Under the pieces are notes generated by a model. The model was not told where the DNA came from and ran no database searches. It saw only the letters and a program-made list of their open reading frames with translations. A program made the position numbers and the translations under genes. From Filosporella fistucella (taxonomy: Eukaryota; Ascomycota; Leotiomycetes; Helotiales), in the NCBI GenBank assembly GCA_030077755.1, contig JAQJZZ010000021.1:1240001-1304000 (forward strand): a DNA stretch of 64,000 nt. The letters run 5' to 3'. Of the stretch, positions 46,755 through 57,429 are shown in pieces (within the stretch, counting starts at the first letter, position 1; every line of letters starts with the position of its first letter).

Positions 46755-48723
46755 CTAGCAAGAGTTCCCACGAGGCACTACTTGTCGACGATCCCAGACA
46801 TAAAAAGTGCCAATTGTGCTAAAGATCAGCACTGCGATAAACACAATAGCAATCCAGAACTGTCTGTGAATAAGCATCTCCCCCGTGCTAGTTGCTTCGG
46901 CATTTATCTGTGGGGCAGTATTGAATTCTACAAAATTTGTGCTGAAGAAGGACTATCTATAGATTAGCAATGTTTCATCTGCGGTAACGGTGCAACGATT
47001 CTGGGCGGAGATAACTCAAACGTGGGAAAAGATTATGAGCTTACCAAAACAAGATTGGCGGGAAGATAGACCATAGCAATCACAGTGGCTATCCGCATTG
47101 TTCGCGAGTCGTTGTACATCCACCTTGAGAGTTGACCCATGGATTTTGTCTCCTGCGCGTCGTTTTCCGCGATCTGGTGAAGCTGGACGTTCTGCTTATT
47201 GAGCATTTCTTGATTGCGGAAATTCAGGACCGAGTTTATCTACATGTGAAGCGGTTAGAAACATTCACCATGAGTATCTGCATTTACCAAGACAAGGTCT
47301 TGGAGTTGAAGGGCTTACCATTGACTTGATATCTATTGAGAGGTCGAGTAATTCATTTGTCGTCGAGGTAAAATTCTTGAGATCAAGGGAGATGCATGAC
47401 AGCTCTCTGACGAATGCCTCGTGTAGTGTTCGTGGAACGTTACCTGGTATTTGGATTTCCTCTGCAAGTGATTCCAATATCGCAACAGTTCTAATGGTAC
47501 TCTCCAGAATCATTTTGAGATGGCGTAACTTACTTCCTAATGTAGAGACATTTTGACTTAAAGAGAAATCAAAGTCAAACTCTGCAAGTGGTTTTGGAAA
47601 TGATACACGTTGCTTCTGTTTCATTGTCAGCTCTTACTCGGCTGCTCAGTGCGCGAAGATCATATTAGCATAGTAAACAGATGGTCTCCTTTTGCGAAAA
47701 GCCCTGTTTCCCGTTTACGTACCGATTTTTGAAGCCTTTTACTCATATAATTCAGATACTCTCTGTTACGTAGGGTCGCCGACGAGATGTAACGAATATG
47801 TAGTGCAAGTGGATGTGCGTCACCTCTGAATCTGAAGTCGTCCAAACCTTTTGCCCATATCATCGGAGGCTGGATGACTACCCACTCAGATAGACAACTC
47901 TTGAAATCATATTTCTGATATACGGCTGATTGCCTAGATGACCATGGGTCTTCCAGGTCTCTCCCATGGCTTTCGAAATGTCGAACATTATAGCAGATAC
48001 CTATGTTTAGGACAAGTTTGTTAGATATTCGTCCCAGTCCAAGGTCAATGGAAGAAACTCACCAAAAGTCGAAATCTCTTTCGCCCCTGTCCCAGCTTCT
48101 CTCATTGACATGTGGTGATAACAACTCATGAAATGCTCATCATCCAGTCCTGACTTCAGACCCATACCTTCTGCAAGGCTTAGGTAACGAGGATTTAATT
48201 GACAAATTCCACATAACAACTTAAACATGTCCATGGTAATTTTCAAGCGACTCCATGAATTCATTCGGTGAATGGTTCTAAATGATTTTTAGCCGTTACA
48301 TTATTTGGTGGCAACGTGAGGAAATCTCGTATACTAACATAATTCTGGTACTTCCTGATGGACGGTGAGACTGATTTGGCCGATATTAACAACTTTGCTT
48401 TTTCCCAGGAAGAGTTGAGATGGGGTGAGGATTACCATCAATACATCCCGCAAGCCTTCTTTCGTAGTGATAAAACGTGAGGCGGACAGATGACCTCTGC
48501 ATGTTCTCGGGTTCTCATCTCGATTTTCGGTCCTTTTCTCGTCTCCATCGGCCGCGAGATGCTGCCGTATCTCAACTTTGGAGGCGGATTCATTTTCGAC
48601 GAAAAGTTGCTGTGCTCGGACTTGCAGGTTGAAATGATAGCTTGTCAAGTCGCAGGAATCAAGGTCGTCACGGGGAAAAGTTAAAGGGTACGAGTCGTGC
48701 GGATCAGGTGGATCAGATGTCAT
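46755..48723 (-). CDS. CorA-like fungal membrane protein, 5' structure unresolved
   Basis: Exons in the 3' part are clear: 48063 and upstream, 48000-47723, 47615-47319, 47239-47045 and 46952-46755, all in phase. They encode a soluble part with ICYNVRHFESHG and DLEDPWSSRQSAVYQ, a coiled-coil-like region, WMYNDSRTMRIATVIAMVYL entering a first membrane segment, SFFSTNF, then a second membrane segment and a short basic tail. This is the layout of the large fungal CorA-like family, possibly not a Mg2+ channel since the GMN motif is absent. The ATG at 48723 opens an acidic N-terminal region, but joining it to the exon with MNSWSRLKITMDMF fails: each GT-AG pair that keeps NSW makes a stop. One in-frame junction exists, donor 48337 to acceptor at about 48250, which skips NSW. 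It may be a damaged gene. Confidence 0.6.
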
Positions 48724-49031
48724 TCTCGGGATGTAAGAGCAAGACGTAAAATCTTGGCTTGCTTATTGTCGGAGGTGGGTTTCGAAGAGACCTACAAGTT
48801 GCATTACAAGAGGGAAACAGGGCACTCAGGATAGGATTGCAGCTCTTATGCATGTTTCCTCTCTTTCCGGTTGTATCACGTGCCACATTTGTGCGGAGAA
48901 TGAGCCTCACTGAGGAGCAATCGGCGAGGCATTCATAAAGCCACCTAGGCAGGGCAGATTCCAGCTTCCCTAAGTTTCTCTGCTATCGAAACATAACACT
49001 TCATTACACATTCCCCCCTCATCATATCATA
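48724..49031. promoter_or_regulatory. Short divergent promoter
   Basis: About 308 bp between the CorA-like start and the micro-gene start. The stretch just before 49032 is CA/CT-rich. No sites assigned. Confidence 0.4.
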
Positions 49032-49349
49032 ATGGTGGTGACCACTCCGCTCCTCGCCCGCTACGTCCTGCAGGCGCAGTTAAAGGCTCTCCTGGATGCC
49101 ACATTCCCCGCTGCGTACTCTGTCAAGGTATGTACGATATCTAGAGCCCGTCAATGGCCTCCTTTCAACATAGCAAGGTCAAGCGCTGAAGTTAATGTGC
49201 TATCAAGATTTCGGGAGACTATATTGAGATTACTGCATCGAGAGCCTTGACTCCCGTAAGCACTTCTGGCATTGACAACTCGGATTGCTCCTTGCTGAAC
49301 GCACGACTATGCACAGGATGAGATAGAGCGAGTCACGTGGCATGAGTGA
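49032..49349 (+). CDS. Three-exon micro-protein of 58 residues
   Basis: Not recognised. Exons 49032-49127, 49208-49255 and 49317-49349 are joined by introns with clean signals (GTATGT...CAAG; GTAAGC...CACAG), all phase 0. The protein starts MVVTTPLLARYVLQAQLKAL, has an amphipathic N-terminal helix, then ISGDYIEITASRALTP, and ends DEIERVTWHE. Three frame-keeping exons that together end in a sensible stop argue for a real small gene. It lies just upstream of a broken transposase on the other strand and may end close to that insertion. Confidence 0.55.
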
Positions 49350-49429
49350 GTGAAGCGACAAATTTAAGATGGGCGCAGCAGACATGGTTGGGAAATAGCA
49401 ATTAATCGTAGTAATGTGGTATTGAATTG

Positions 49430-50560
49430 ATACACCTAGATAGAGTATTACTCTACTGTAGAAGGTTGGTGTTATCGTCGATGGAGAGCTTGTTTGATCC
49501 AACGCCAGGACTTCTCTATTGGATTCATATCAGGAGAGGTCGAAGGGTGTGGCATGAGTATTATTCCGTATTTTGTACGAAATCTAGCGCAGCAATTCGT
49601 GGTAGATTTGTGCCCATGTGCCGAGTTTTCGTCTTCCATAAACAGAGGCTCTGCAGAAGGCCTCAAAGTATGTGTGACAAGAGCGAAAGCTTCGAGGATT
49701 GGCCGTATATAATGTTCAAGCAATTGGCTAAGGTAATCGCGTTGTGTAAAAGCACCAGACTTGCCGTGGCCTTCGATGAAGCTGAGGGGCGATTTGTACT
49801 CATATCCGATGGCTCCCCACGCGTTGACTGGAGTAGTATGTCCTCGATGGAGTTGATGTTGCATACAAGTATCACAGAATCTCTCAGATGCCCCCTTATT
49901 CGTATTCCTTGTAACCTGTTTGATCGTTTGTCCCCCTATAAGAAAAGTTACCTCATCAGACCAAAAGACCCTCAACCACTCCACCGTCCAAAAGATATGC
50001 GTAACCGCCTATAAGTATCGTGCTATGACTTGAGCTATAGCCAAATATGGCTTTTGACAAGCTACGCAACGATAGTAGCCTCGCTGGTGCATCCTCCGTT
50101 TGAGGGTATCGATAGAGCAACCCAAACCAGGCTCTTCTCGTAGCTTCCACCAGTTCATCAAGCGGTGCTCCTACGATCCCGTACAATAAAGGATAACGTC
50201 ATCTACCTCTCGATCGGAGAGAAGGAAGGCAGGTACTCTGCGGCCTGCGCGACCTCGTTCTGGGGCTGGATATCCACGAATCTTTCGTATAGTACTCTCC
50301 CCCAAAGGTTTGCCGGTAGGATCCTTGTATCGCTGCTGCAGGACGCAAATCGGGACTTTTCCGAACCAATGCAATTGGCGCATAGCCTCCTTATGCTTCG
50401 TAGCTATCTCATACCATGTTTTGTGATGCCAGTCGTCGAGTGTTGGGGGGGGGGGGTAGTTGAAGCCATATTCGTGGAGTTGGTAGAGTTGGTGGAAATA
50501 GGGATGGGACAGCTGAAAAGTCGGCACAATGCCCTGTAGCGTACATACCCATGTCTCCAG
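49430..50560 (-). mobile_element. Broken Tc1/mariner-type (DDE_3) transposon
   Basis: On the minus strand, 50527-50171 encodes an N-terminal helix-turn-helix region (GKPLGESTIRKIRGYP). The frame then shifts around 50170, continues as PLDELVEATRRE and GYYRCVACQKPYLAIAQVIA, meets a TAG at about 50010, and goes on as VFWSDEVTF, MEDENSAHGHK and TSPDMNPIEKSWRWIK to 49472. These give the D...D...E acidic residues of the superfamily. One frameshift and one stop make it inactive. I could not find convincing terminal inverted repeats, so the ends are approximate. A G-run of about ten lies in the N-terminal region near 50447. Confidence 0.8.
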
Positions 50561-50736
50561 GCTCGTGAGGTGGATGAGGATATCATATCATTTCCCCGAT
50601 ACCACGTGATCTATGAGCTGAAGGCTTCAGCGTATGGTCTGATTTGGCTATGTCGATTTCTCGCCCTTCCGTCTTGAGCCCGTCCTTTCCTGGCTATCTA
50701 GACATCCTATATATCTCATACATCCCATCTCATATT

Positions 50737-52539
50737 ATGACATCCAAGGACCAAATACGAGTCTTGAGACACCAGATTGAAAACAATCGAAGACCATCAA
50801 CTAACAACCACCGTTTTCTTGCTCCACCCCTCCTGTTCCTTATCCTTACACCGCCAGCTATTGCCCAAGCGGTGGTACAGCTGAATTGCCAGCCCGAGGA
50901 TCGTATTGATCTGGCGGAAAATATTGAGCTTCACGGTAAAATTACCTTTGCAATCCTCATATGGATGCAATGCGAAGATACCATTGTAGACTTTCTACGT
51001 GTTGGATGTCTTGACTCCAGACTGCCCCTCGACGAGGCCACAGCAACCCGCATTATTCCAGACCGCGGTCATGAATTCGCGACCGAGATTCAGTGGCAAT
51101 TCCTGCCCCATTTCTTCCATCGAAACGATGATCGTGAGATCGATCAGTCCGTGATTCTGCCCTTCATTCGCGATGTAGGAACAGTAGCCGGTGGTGCCTT
51201 TGGCTCCATTACCAAAGTAGAGATCCACCCCCTACTCCAAGACTTCTCTGTTCGCCAAGTATAGTGTTCTTCCTGTCTTTTATTTAGCTTCCTGGGGCTT
51301 ACTTTTGTGTAGCATGGGCCTATCGTGGTCGTGCGAAAGACTCTGCGTCCTGAGGGATCTGAGGATCATCGCAGGATGCTCTTCCGAAAGGAGAAAAGGT
51401 CTCTACGATTGCTCAACTGCCTCAAGCACCCTAACATCATCCCTTTCTTGGGAGCATACATCCACGGAGACAATCTCAGCTTTCTGTTTCCATGCATCGA
51501 TATGGACTTGTCCGCGTTTTTTCAGCAAAGTAGTCGCTATGGTGATTTCTATCGGGATTTCACATTCTATTCTGCCTTGCTTGGACTCGCATCGGCATTG
51601 AGCAATGTTCACAACATCAGGCTTCGTGCCAGCACAGAGGGACTGGACTTCTCTGGTATAGGGTACCATCATGATCTTCGTCCGCGCAATATACTTGTGA
51701 GCAAGGAAACTTTCATTCTTGCGGATTTCGGCATGGGAAATTTGAAGGCCGCAGATCAAGGCTCGCAGAGCAAGTGGAAGGCTGGGAGCGGAGACTATCT
51801 TGCACCAGAGTGCAGAGATGAGAATCTTATTCATCAGGATGTCGGGAGATCAATTGACGTTTGGGCATTCGGTTGTCTTCTTGCAGAGGTGGCAACCTTC
51901 ATACAAATGGGTGCGCGAGGATTGACAAGGTTTTGCACGGCGAGGCTAAGCCCAGGATTATACCTGAATTGTGAAACAAGCTACTTTCACGATGACAAAG
52001 GGAATATCAAAGATTCCGTGAAACAGTGGCTAGGCTTCCTAAATTATGGTGGCGACCTCCCTGCTCTAAACAAGCCGCTCTACCGTCTTATTGTCGAAAT
52101 ACTCGTTCCAGGGAACAAAAGGCCGACCATTGCCGAAATTTGTCCACGTCTGGCTCTTCTCTGTGTCAAATCGCACTTTTTCGCAGTTCTGGAATGCTTG
52201 ACAGAAGCTCTAGAAGCAAAGTCATCCGAGGTTCCTGCCACAACAGGGTCAATGAGGATCTGGTTCGAAAGAGAACGACTGCGGGCATTTGGTCATGTCT
52301 TATGTCTCTACGACATTGGTTGGAATTCCTCCATCCTGAAATTTATAGAGCAGGAGAACGCAATATGTGTGGGAATCATGGTCCAGTTATTCAAGATCTT
52401 TCGGCCTTCCCAGGTGGACATCGAGGTCCATACAGGTGTCGCCAGTGAGTTGAATGTCCAGGTTGCGGGCGGCGGCCGGCTAAGCGAGGCGGCCACGCCT
52501 CGCCCCCGCGATCCTCGACGGCGACCGTGGCAGAGATAA
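50737..52539 (+). CDS. Protein-kinase-like protein at the subtelomere border
   Basis: Two exons, 50737-51258 and 51313-52539 (GTATAG...TGTAG), 582 residues. An N-terminal segment of about 145 residues (MTSKDQIRVLRHQIENN...) precedes a kinase domain: Gly loop GTVAGGAFG at about 148-156, the Lys of VVVRKTL at 183, HHDLRPRNILV at about 293 (HHD in place of HRD, so a non-RD type), DFG at about 312, and LAPEC at about 336-340. DFG, the loop and Lys are intact, so activity is possible. The last 25 residues are a GC-rich, Arg/Pro-rich tail not expected of a kinase and coincide with the change into AT-rich sequence. The native C-terminus may have been lost. Confidence 0.78.
52463..52535. other. GC-rich spike with hairpin at the border
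   Basis: About 70 bp of very GC-rich sequence between moderate and AT-rich DNA. It contains a 6-bp-stem inverted repeat, GAGGCG-gcca-CGCCTC, at 52486-52501. It falls inside the last codons of the kinase-like frame. Confidence 0.6.
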
Positions 52540-52902
52540 ATTAATCTAGGGCCAAATCAGGTGCTAATCGGATGCAAATAGGCTAGGAATTAATCGCGCA
52601 TCGCATGCCCTTTATTCCTTACCTTTATCTTAATTATAACTTCTCTAATTTCATTTCGATAAGGACCTAGGCTTATCACGTGGTATTATGCAATACTATA
52701 TTAAGCTTAGTCGCAAAGCGTTACCCGATCTAATAATATATAATATCACATAATATTTAATCCTACTTACCTTAAAATAATCTCACCACCACAACCACTA
52801 CTTATCCCAATATCAGTTACTTCTCCCCTAAACAAATACCACTTATGCCACATTTCTTCCCCAAGCCCCTCTCGAATTACTACCGTATTACCAGCGGTTA
52901 AC
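52540..52902. other. AT-rich interval after the border
   Basis: About 360 bp of AT-rich sequence with no frame. It precedes the long relic reading frame. Confidence 0.5.
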
Positions 52903-55900
52903 ATGCCACCAAAGCTATCGCCGCGAGAGAGAAAGCGCCGAGCCATTGAGCGAACCTACCGGTAGCGATAAAGAATCGCAAACCGCGGCTAGTAACCTAC
53001 TCCACCAAGCTCCTTTATTCCTGCTATATTCCCTGAGCCATTAAGCCAAAATATAATAGCATTTTCCTCATTTACCATAGCTCTTCCAAGCGGCGCTAAA
53101 TCCATACCTCTGGTACTTAATACTCAATACCAGGTGAATTGCGATACCTTATACCCTTAATATCTTTAGGCATTTAGCTTACTCAATATATAAAGTCGAG
53201 TCCCTCGAGTAATAGGACGCTATAGTCCACCAAGGTTAGGGTCACCATTTAGGCCGCTATAAGTAAATAATAATCCGAGTCTTAATAACCATCAAATAGA
53301 CCTTAAGCAGACCTTAATTCCCCCTCCTGCAATTCCTCATCCGGCTTTATTATTAGAGCCCGAAGAAATATACTTTCCTCCCAGGTCGCCTACCCCTCCC
53401 TTTATCCGTGAAAACAATAAGCCAAGTAGAAGCTACTCTAGCCCCCGACTCCCAAGTAATAATTCACAATCACGTAGCCCTCTATCATCTCATTATTCCG
53501 AGCAAATATATAGGCTATCGAATAGCAACTCGGTCTCGAGTAGAGATACTATCCATTCATATATAAAGTCCGAACCGAATTCTGATAATTCATACGCCTA
53601 CTCGCTACCCGATACCAATCCGGGCCCGAATTATTAGCAAAGCGCTAGGGACATTAGCTCTAATAATAAATCAGCTTATATATCACCCGGGAGCGAGTAA
53701 GAGGAGACCCGATCCATTAAAGATAAAGAATAAGCCCTTAAAAACCAGTTACTCGGGATGGATTTAAGGGGCGAAGAGAGTGATGGGCCTAAGCTAGAGG
53801 AGGTCGAGGGGAACGGCGAGGCAGAGGAGATTGAGGTGGATAGAGAGGCAGAGGAAATTGAGGTGGATATCCCGCTTAAGCTTGCTCGCCACTTAATACG
53901 CTTCCAAGGGTGCTTTATAGAAAAGCATAAAGAGATCGCGGATAAGTATTAAATCGACTTTAAATTACTTACTCCTAAGTAACACTTAACTCTCTAAGAA
54001 TATAATACATTAATTACAAGATGTGATTTGCCCGAACGGCTATCCAAGGCTAACTTGCTTACATATTCGGATTATAACGAGAATATTTCGCGAAGCTGGT
54101 TAATAGCATTTAAAGGCCTAGTCCACTTTATTACTCCGTAAATTAGGGTCCTAGTAAGGAGCGATTAGGAGTCAAGTAATATAAGGAGTGATAGTAAAAA
54201 GGAGCCGGATATATTAGAGCCCCCAACTCATTTGTGCCTACGCTATTCCTAACATTAAATAAACCAGACCGAGGCTCGCTTTAATATCAATAGCTTTCTT
54301 AAGTTTACTCAAAGCCCGGCCTTTGCCAAATAAGGACTCCTTATTACATTTTACCCAAAGTTTAATACTAATCTTCACACGAATCTCAAGTTATTTATAA
54401 GCGTGCCAAGGACCATAACTCGGGGCGAAAGAGTTATAAAACGGACTTGCAAGGTGCCATTACACAAAGTTCCGCACTATTATTAGGGGAGAGTAATTGG
54501 TCATGATGACATTAGTGTATTCTGGTTTTTCCCGCGCATATACGCATCAAATTTTATAACCAGTTTCCCTAGAACCAATGAGAATATAGGCCATAGTTTA
54601 TTATAGCTATGGACTAACTCGATCCTAATCCCGGCTCTATTTCGTCACTATTCGGGTTCAAATAAATAGCATTACCCCTTATCTTAGAGACATACTCGCC
54701 GGCAAGCGTTATCCCACTAGCGAATTAAACCTTTATTATCCAATAATAAAGGGGAGTCGGAATACCGCGCACTTGCCCTATACTATCCTCTTCACCCTTC
54801 GGCGCTCGTTGCAATTTGGTAGGATATCCAGGAGCAATTGCTCCTCTTACCAAATTAAATTTTCCGTGGCGCTTAGCTTTTTTTCTCGAGTAAAAATACC
54901 AAGATCCAATACTTTACACTAATAATCGCCAAAGCCTAGCAAGCGTTTAATACCTCTCTTTCCAATGCTATAGACTTCACTTACTTATAGCGAGATAAGT
55001 GCTAGATTAATCTTGATAAAGAGACCATCTACTTAAATTATAAACTCAATACGCCCGTAAATAGAGGGATATTCGAAGCCGACTCGATGCCGATTACCTA
55101 TCTACTCCATACCTATTGCCAAGAGAGTTTTGCACGTTAGGTAGAATTATCTAAAGGGAAAAGATTAGTGAAATCCAGACTTTATCTTATAGCTATGCTA
55201 TGAGATATAAGTAATATAACCCTGGAAATGTCAAGATTAAGCAAGAAGCGGCTAGTTGGCTAGGTTTTATCGCAAAGCTATAATTTTATTAAGGAATTCT
55301 TTAATATAGCCAAAAATAAACCTTTCTCCCATAAATCTTTAAACCAAGTCGGTTAGGATAATGAGATTAGGAAGCTCCTATACCGGCTTGGGAAAGGTAT
55401 ATCCGAAAAGGCAATTAAGGGAATTCTCGAGGGATATTAATAAGATAAAGGATTCCTATATAATGCTATAATGGATAATGAAGGGCTATCGTTTGGCTGC
55501 CGCGAAGAGCATCGCATCTCACTATTATTCATGGATCAATTAAAAGACCGCTTATGGACGATAAACGAGTAGGATATTATTCGGGACCGAGTAAATGCAG
55601 ACATGGCACATATTTGGGAGATAGCTATACCCGATTACATGTGCTTTCTCTATCTCAATATTAATAAGTATATTTCTCTTTTAAAATGGCTTCGCACCCT
55701 AGACATTACTAGCCGCATTAGTTATGAGCACTATAAGTTAATGAGTATACTTACTTAAGCCTTACCATTCACCTTTAACTCCGGACTAATAAATATAGGC
55801 ACCGAGATCTGGAAGACAGAATTTAAGCGACGGAGAGGCGGAGGGCAGGTCATTAGTATGGGATTAGGCGATACTATAATAGCCTACGGGTATGCATGGT

Positions 55901-56920
55901 TTCCCTTATAAATAAATTAGGATCGGTTTCAATTCTTGCTAGAGTTTACTTAAAATCTGGCCTTTAATAATAATATGCTTCACAAGACATACCGAGCCAA
56001 TTAAAAGGTTATTAAGGATGCTAAGGAAGACCTAGCCCGACTTGAAGCTATATTATCTTGGCTACGGTTATATTAATCGGACGATACATGTCTTAAGTGG
56101 ATTTTAAGGTACCTCTATCACATTTTAATGGTAGCTTACCGTAAGGAAGTCTTCCGTTATTAGAAGGATCTTATCCGGCCAAAATTCGAGGAAAAGGCTC
56201 TTTTAGGAGATATCCCCCTCTATTGGCAATCTATTCTTAGCCATTTTAGACCTGAATCGGTCGAGAAACTCCATATTATTAAGCCTTAACGGACGAAGAC
56301 AAAGATAATAGAAGCTATTGCTAGCTATCTATGGGATCCTAATATAGAGGGCGAAAGTAGTCTAATGCGGAAAGGATAGGAGTTAGCACCATTCCGGGTC
56401 TTAGCTCGAAAAGCAGAAGAGTTACTCGAGTATTACTCAGGAAAAGAATAAATGGAAGATTTTCGAGAATCGATTAAGCGGTATTTTATTACAACCCATT
56501 GGATCTTCCCGCAGCCGACTATTACCAAGTTTATCTAGCGCGGACATAAGAATACTATTTAATATTTCATAGTCTATCATCTACGTTTAGCATTCTCAAA
56601 CCACTGGCCTAACGATAAAGCATTTCCCCCTAAATGGTTATTAAAGACTGCCTTAAAGATGCCGGATATATATAGACCACACGAAGATTATTACCTTATA
56701 GCAGAGGCTAAGGCCAATAAATGGATGCCGGACTAGCGACCTATAAACGGCTATAAAGGCCCGATTATGCCATACCTTATAGGCCCTAAGGAAATTATAG
56801 GGATCCCATATACGAGTAGCTTGGTTAATATCCAAGATACCCTCGAGCGCTAATAGACCGAGACACGGGAAAAAATGGGTAATGAGGAGGAAGCGATTAA
56901 AATATTATAGAGGAGCGCGT
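52903..56920 (+). pseudogene. RIP-degraded relic of one long reading frame (about 1,340 codons)
   Basis: From an ATG at 52903 (MPPKLSPRERKRRAIERTYR) a single frame reads as protein for about 4 kb. It is interrupted by many TAA and TAG codons but, as far as I could follow it, by no indels. I noticed only one TGA (55201). The first 280 codons are Ser/Pro/Asn-rich, then an acidic run (EAEEIEVD, repeated), then a folded-looking part (LARHLIRFQGCFIEKHKEIA; FIRDRVNADMAHIWE-like stretches) up to GPIMPYLIGPKEIIGIP and a likely end between about 56850 and 56930. TAA/TAG-only damage fits RIP of Gln and Trp codons (CAA, CAG, TGG). I do not recognise the family; a transposon-borne or subtelomeric repeated gene is inferred because RIP needs duplicated copies. 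Confidence 0.7.
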
Positions 56921-57429
56921 AAGGGGATATCACAATTATGCCCGTATACTTTCTTGGTTCTTTCTGGTATAGGATAAATTGTGAGTAGATAGCCGATAGG
57001 CATTATCTCATTATAAATAAATTAGCTTATTATAGCTTATTTATTTATTATTAAACTTAATATAGAGTTCCATCCTAGGTTTAACCCTTACTTATTCCCT
57101 CTTAAATAAATAGAATCTTAATTATAATTATAGGGAAGTACGGGCACGCGTATATATCAAGTATTAAAGGCAAAGTAGCCTATCTTCTTAAATCTTATAC
57201 TTAAAAGCTATAAAAAAGGCAAGCTAAACGTAAGTAAAAAGGATATTATTTAATAAACTTTGGGTAGCTTATCTCTTTTTACTTATATAAAATAATTAAT
57301 CAAAGCCAAAGTCTTATTTAAAATATATTATTTGCAAAAATTCATATTTAAAGATAAACTTTTAATTTGATTTTAAAAGTGAATTAATTAAATCATATCC
57401 TAAGAGGAAGGGACCTAGCTAGTCTATAT
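56921..57429. other. AT-rich spacer
   Basis: About 510 bp of AT-rich sequence. The frame of the preceding relic cannot be followed beyond about 57000. It resembles the spacer at 59151-59749. Confidence 0.5.

Noticed and set aside
53758..53952. Independent 64-residue acidic protein
   Set aside because: It is simply the stretch between two RIP-type stops of the 4-kb relic frame.
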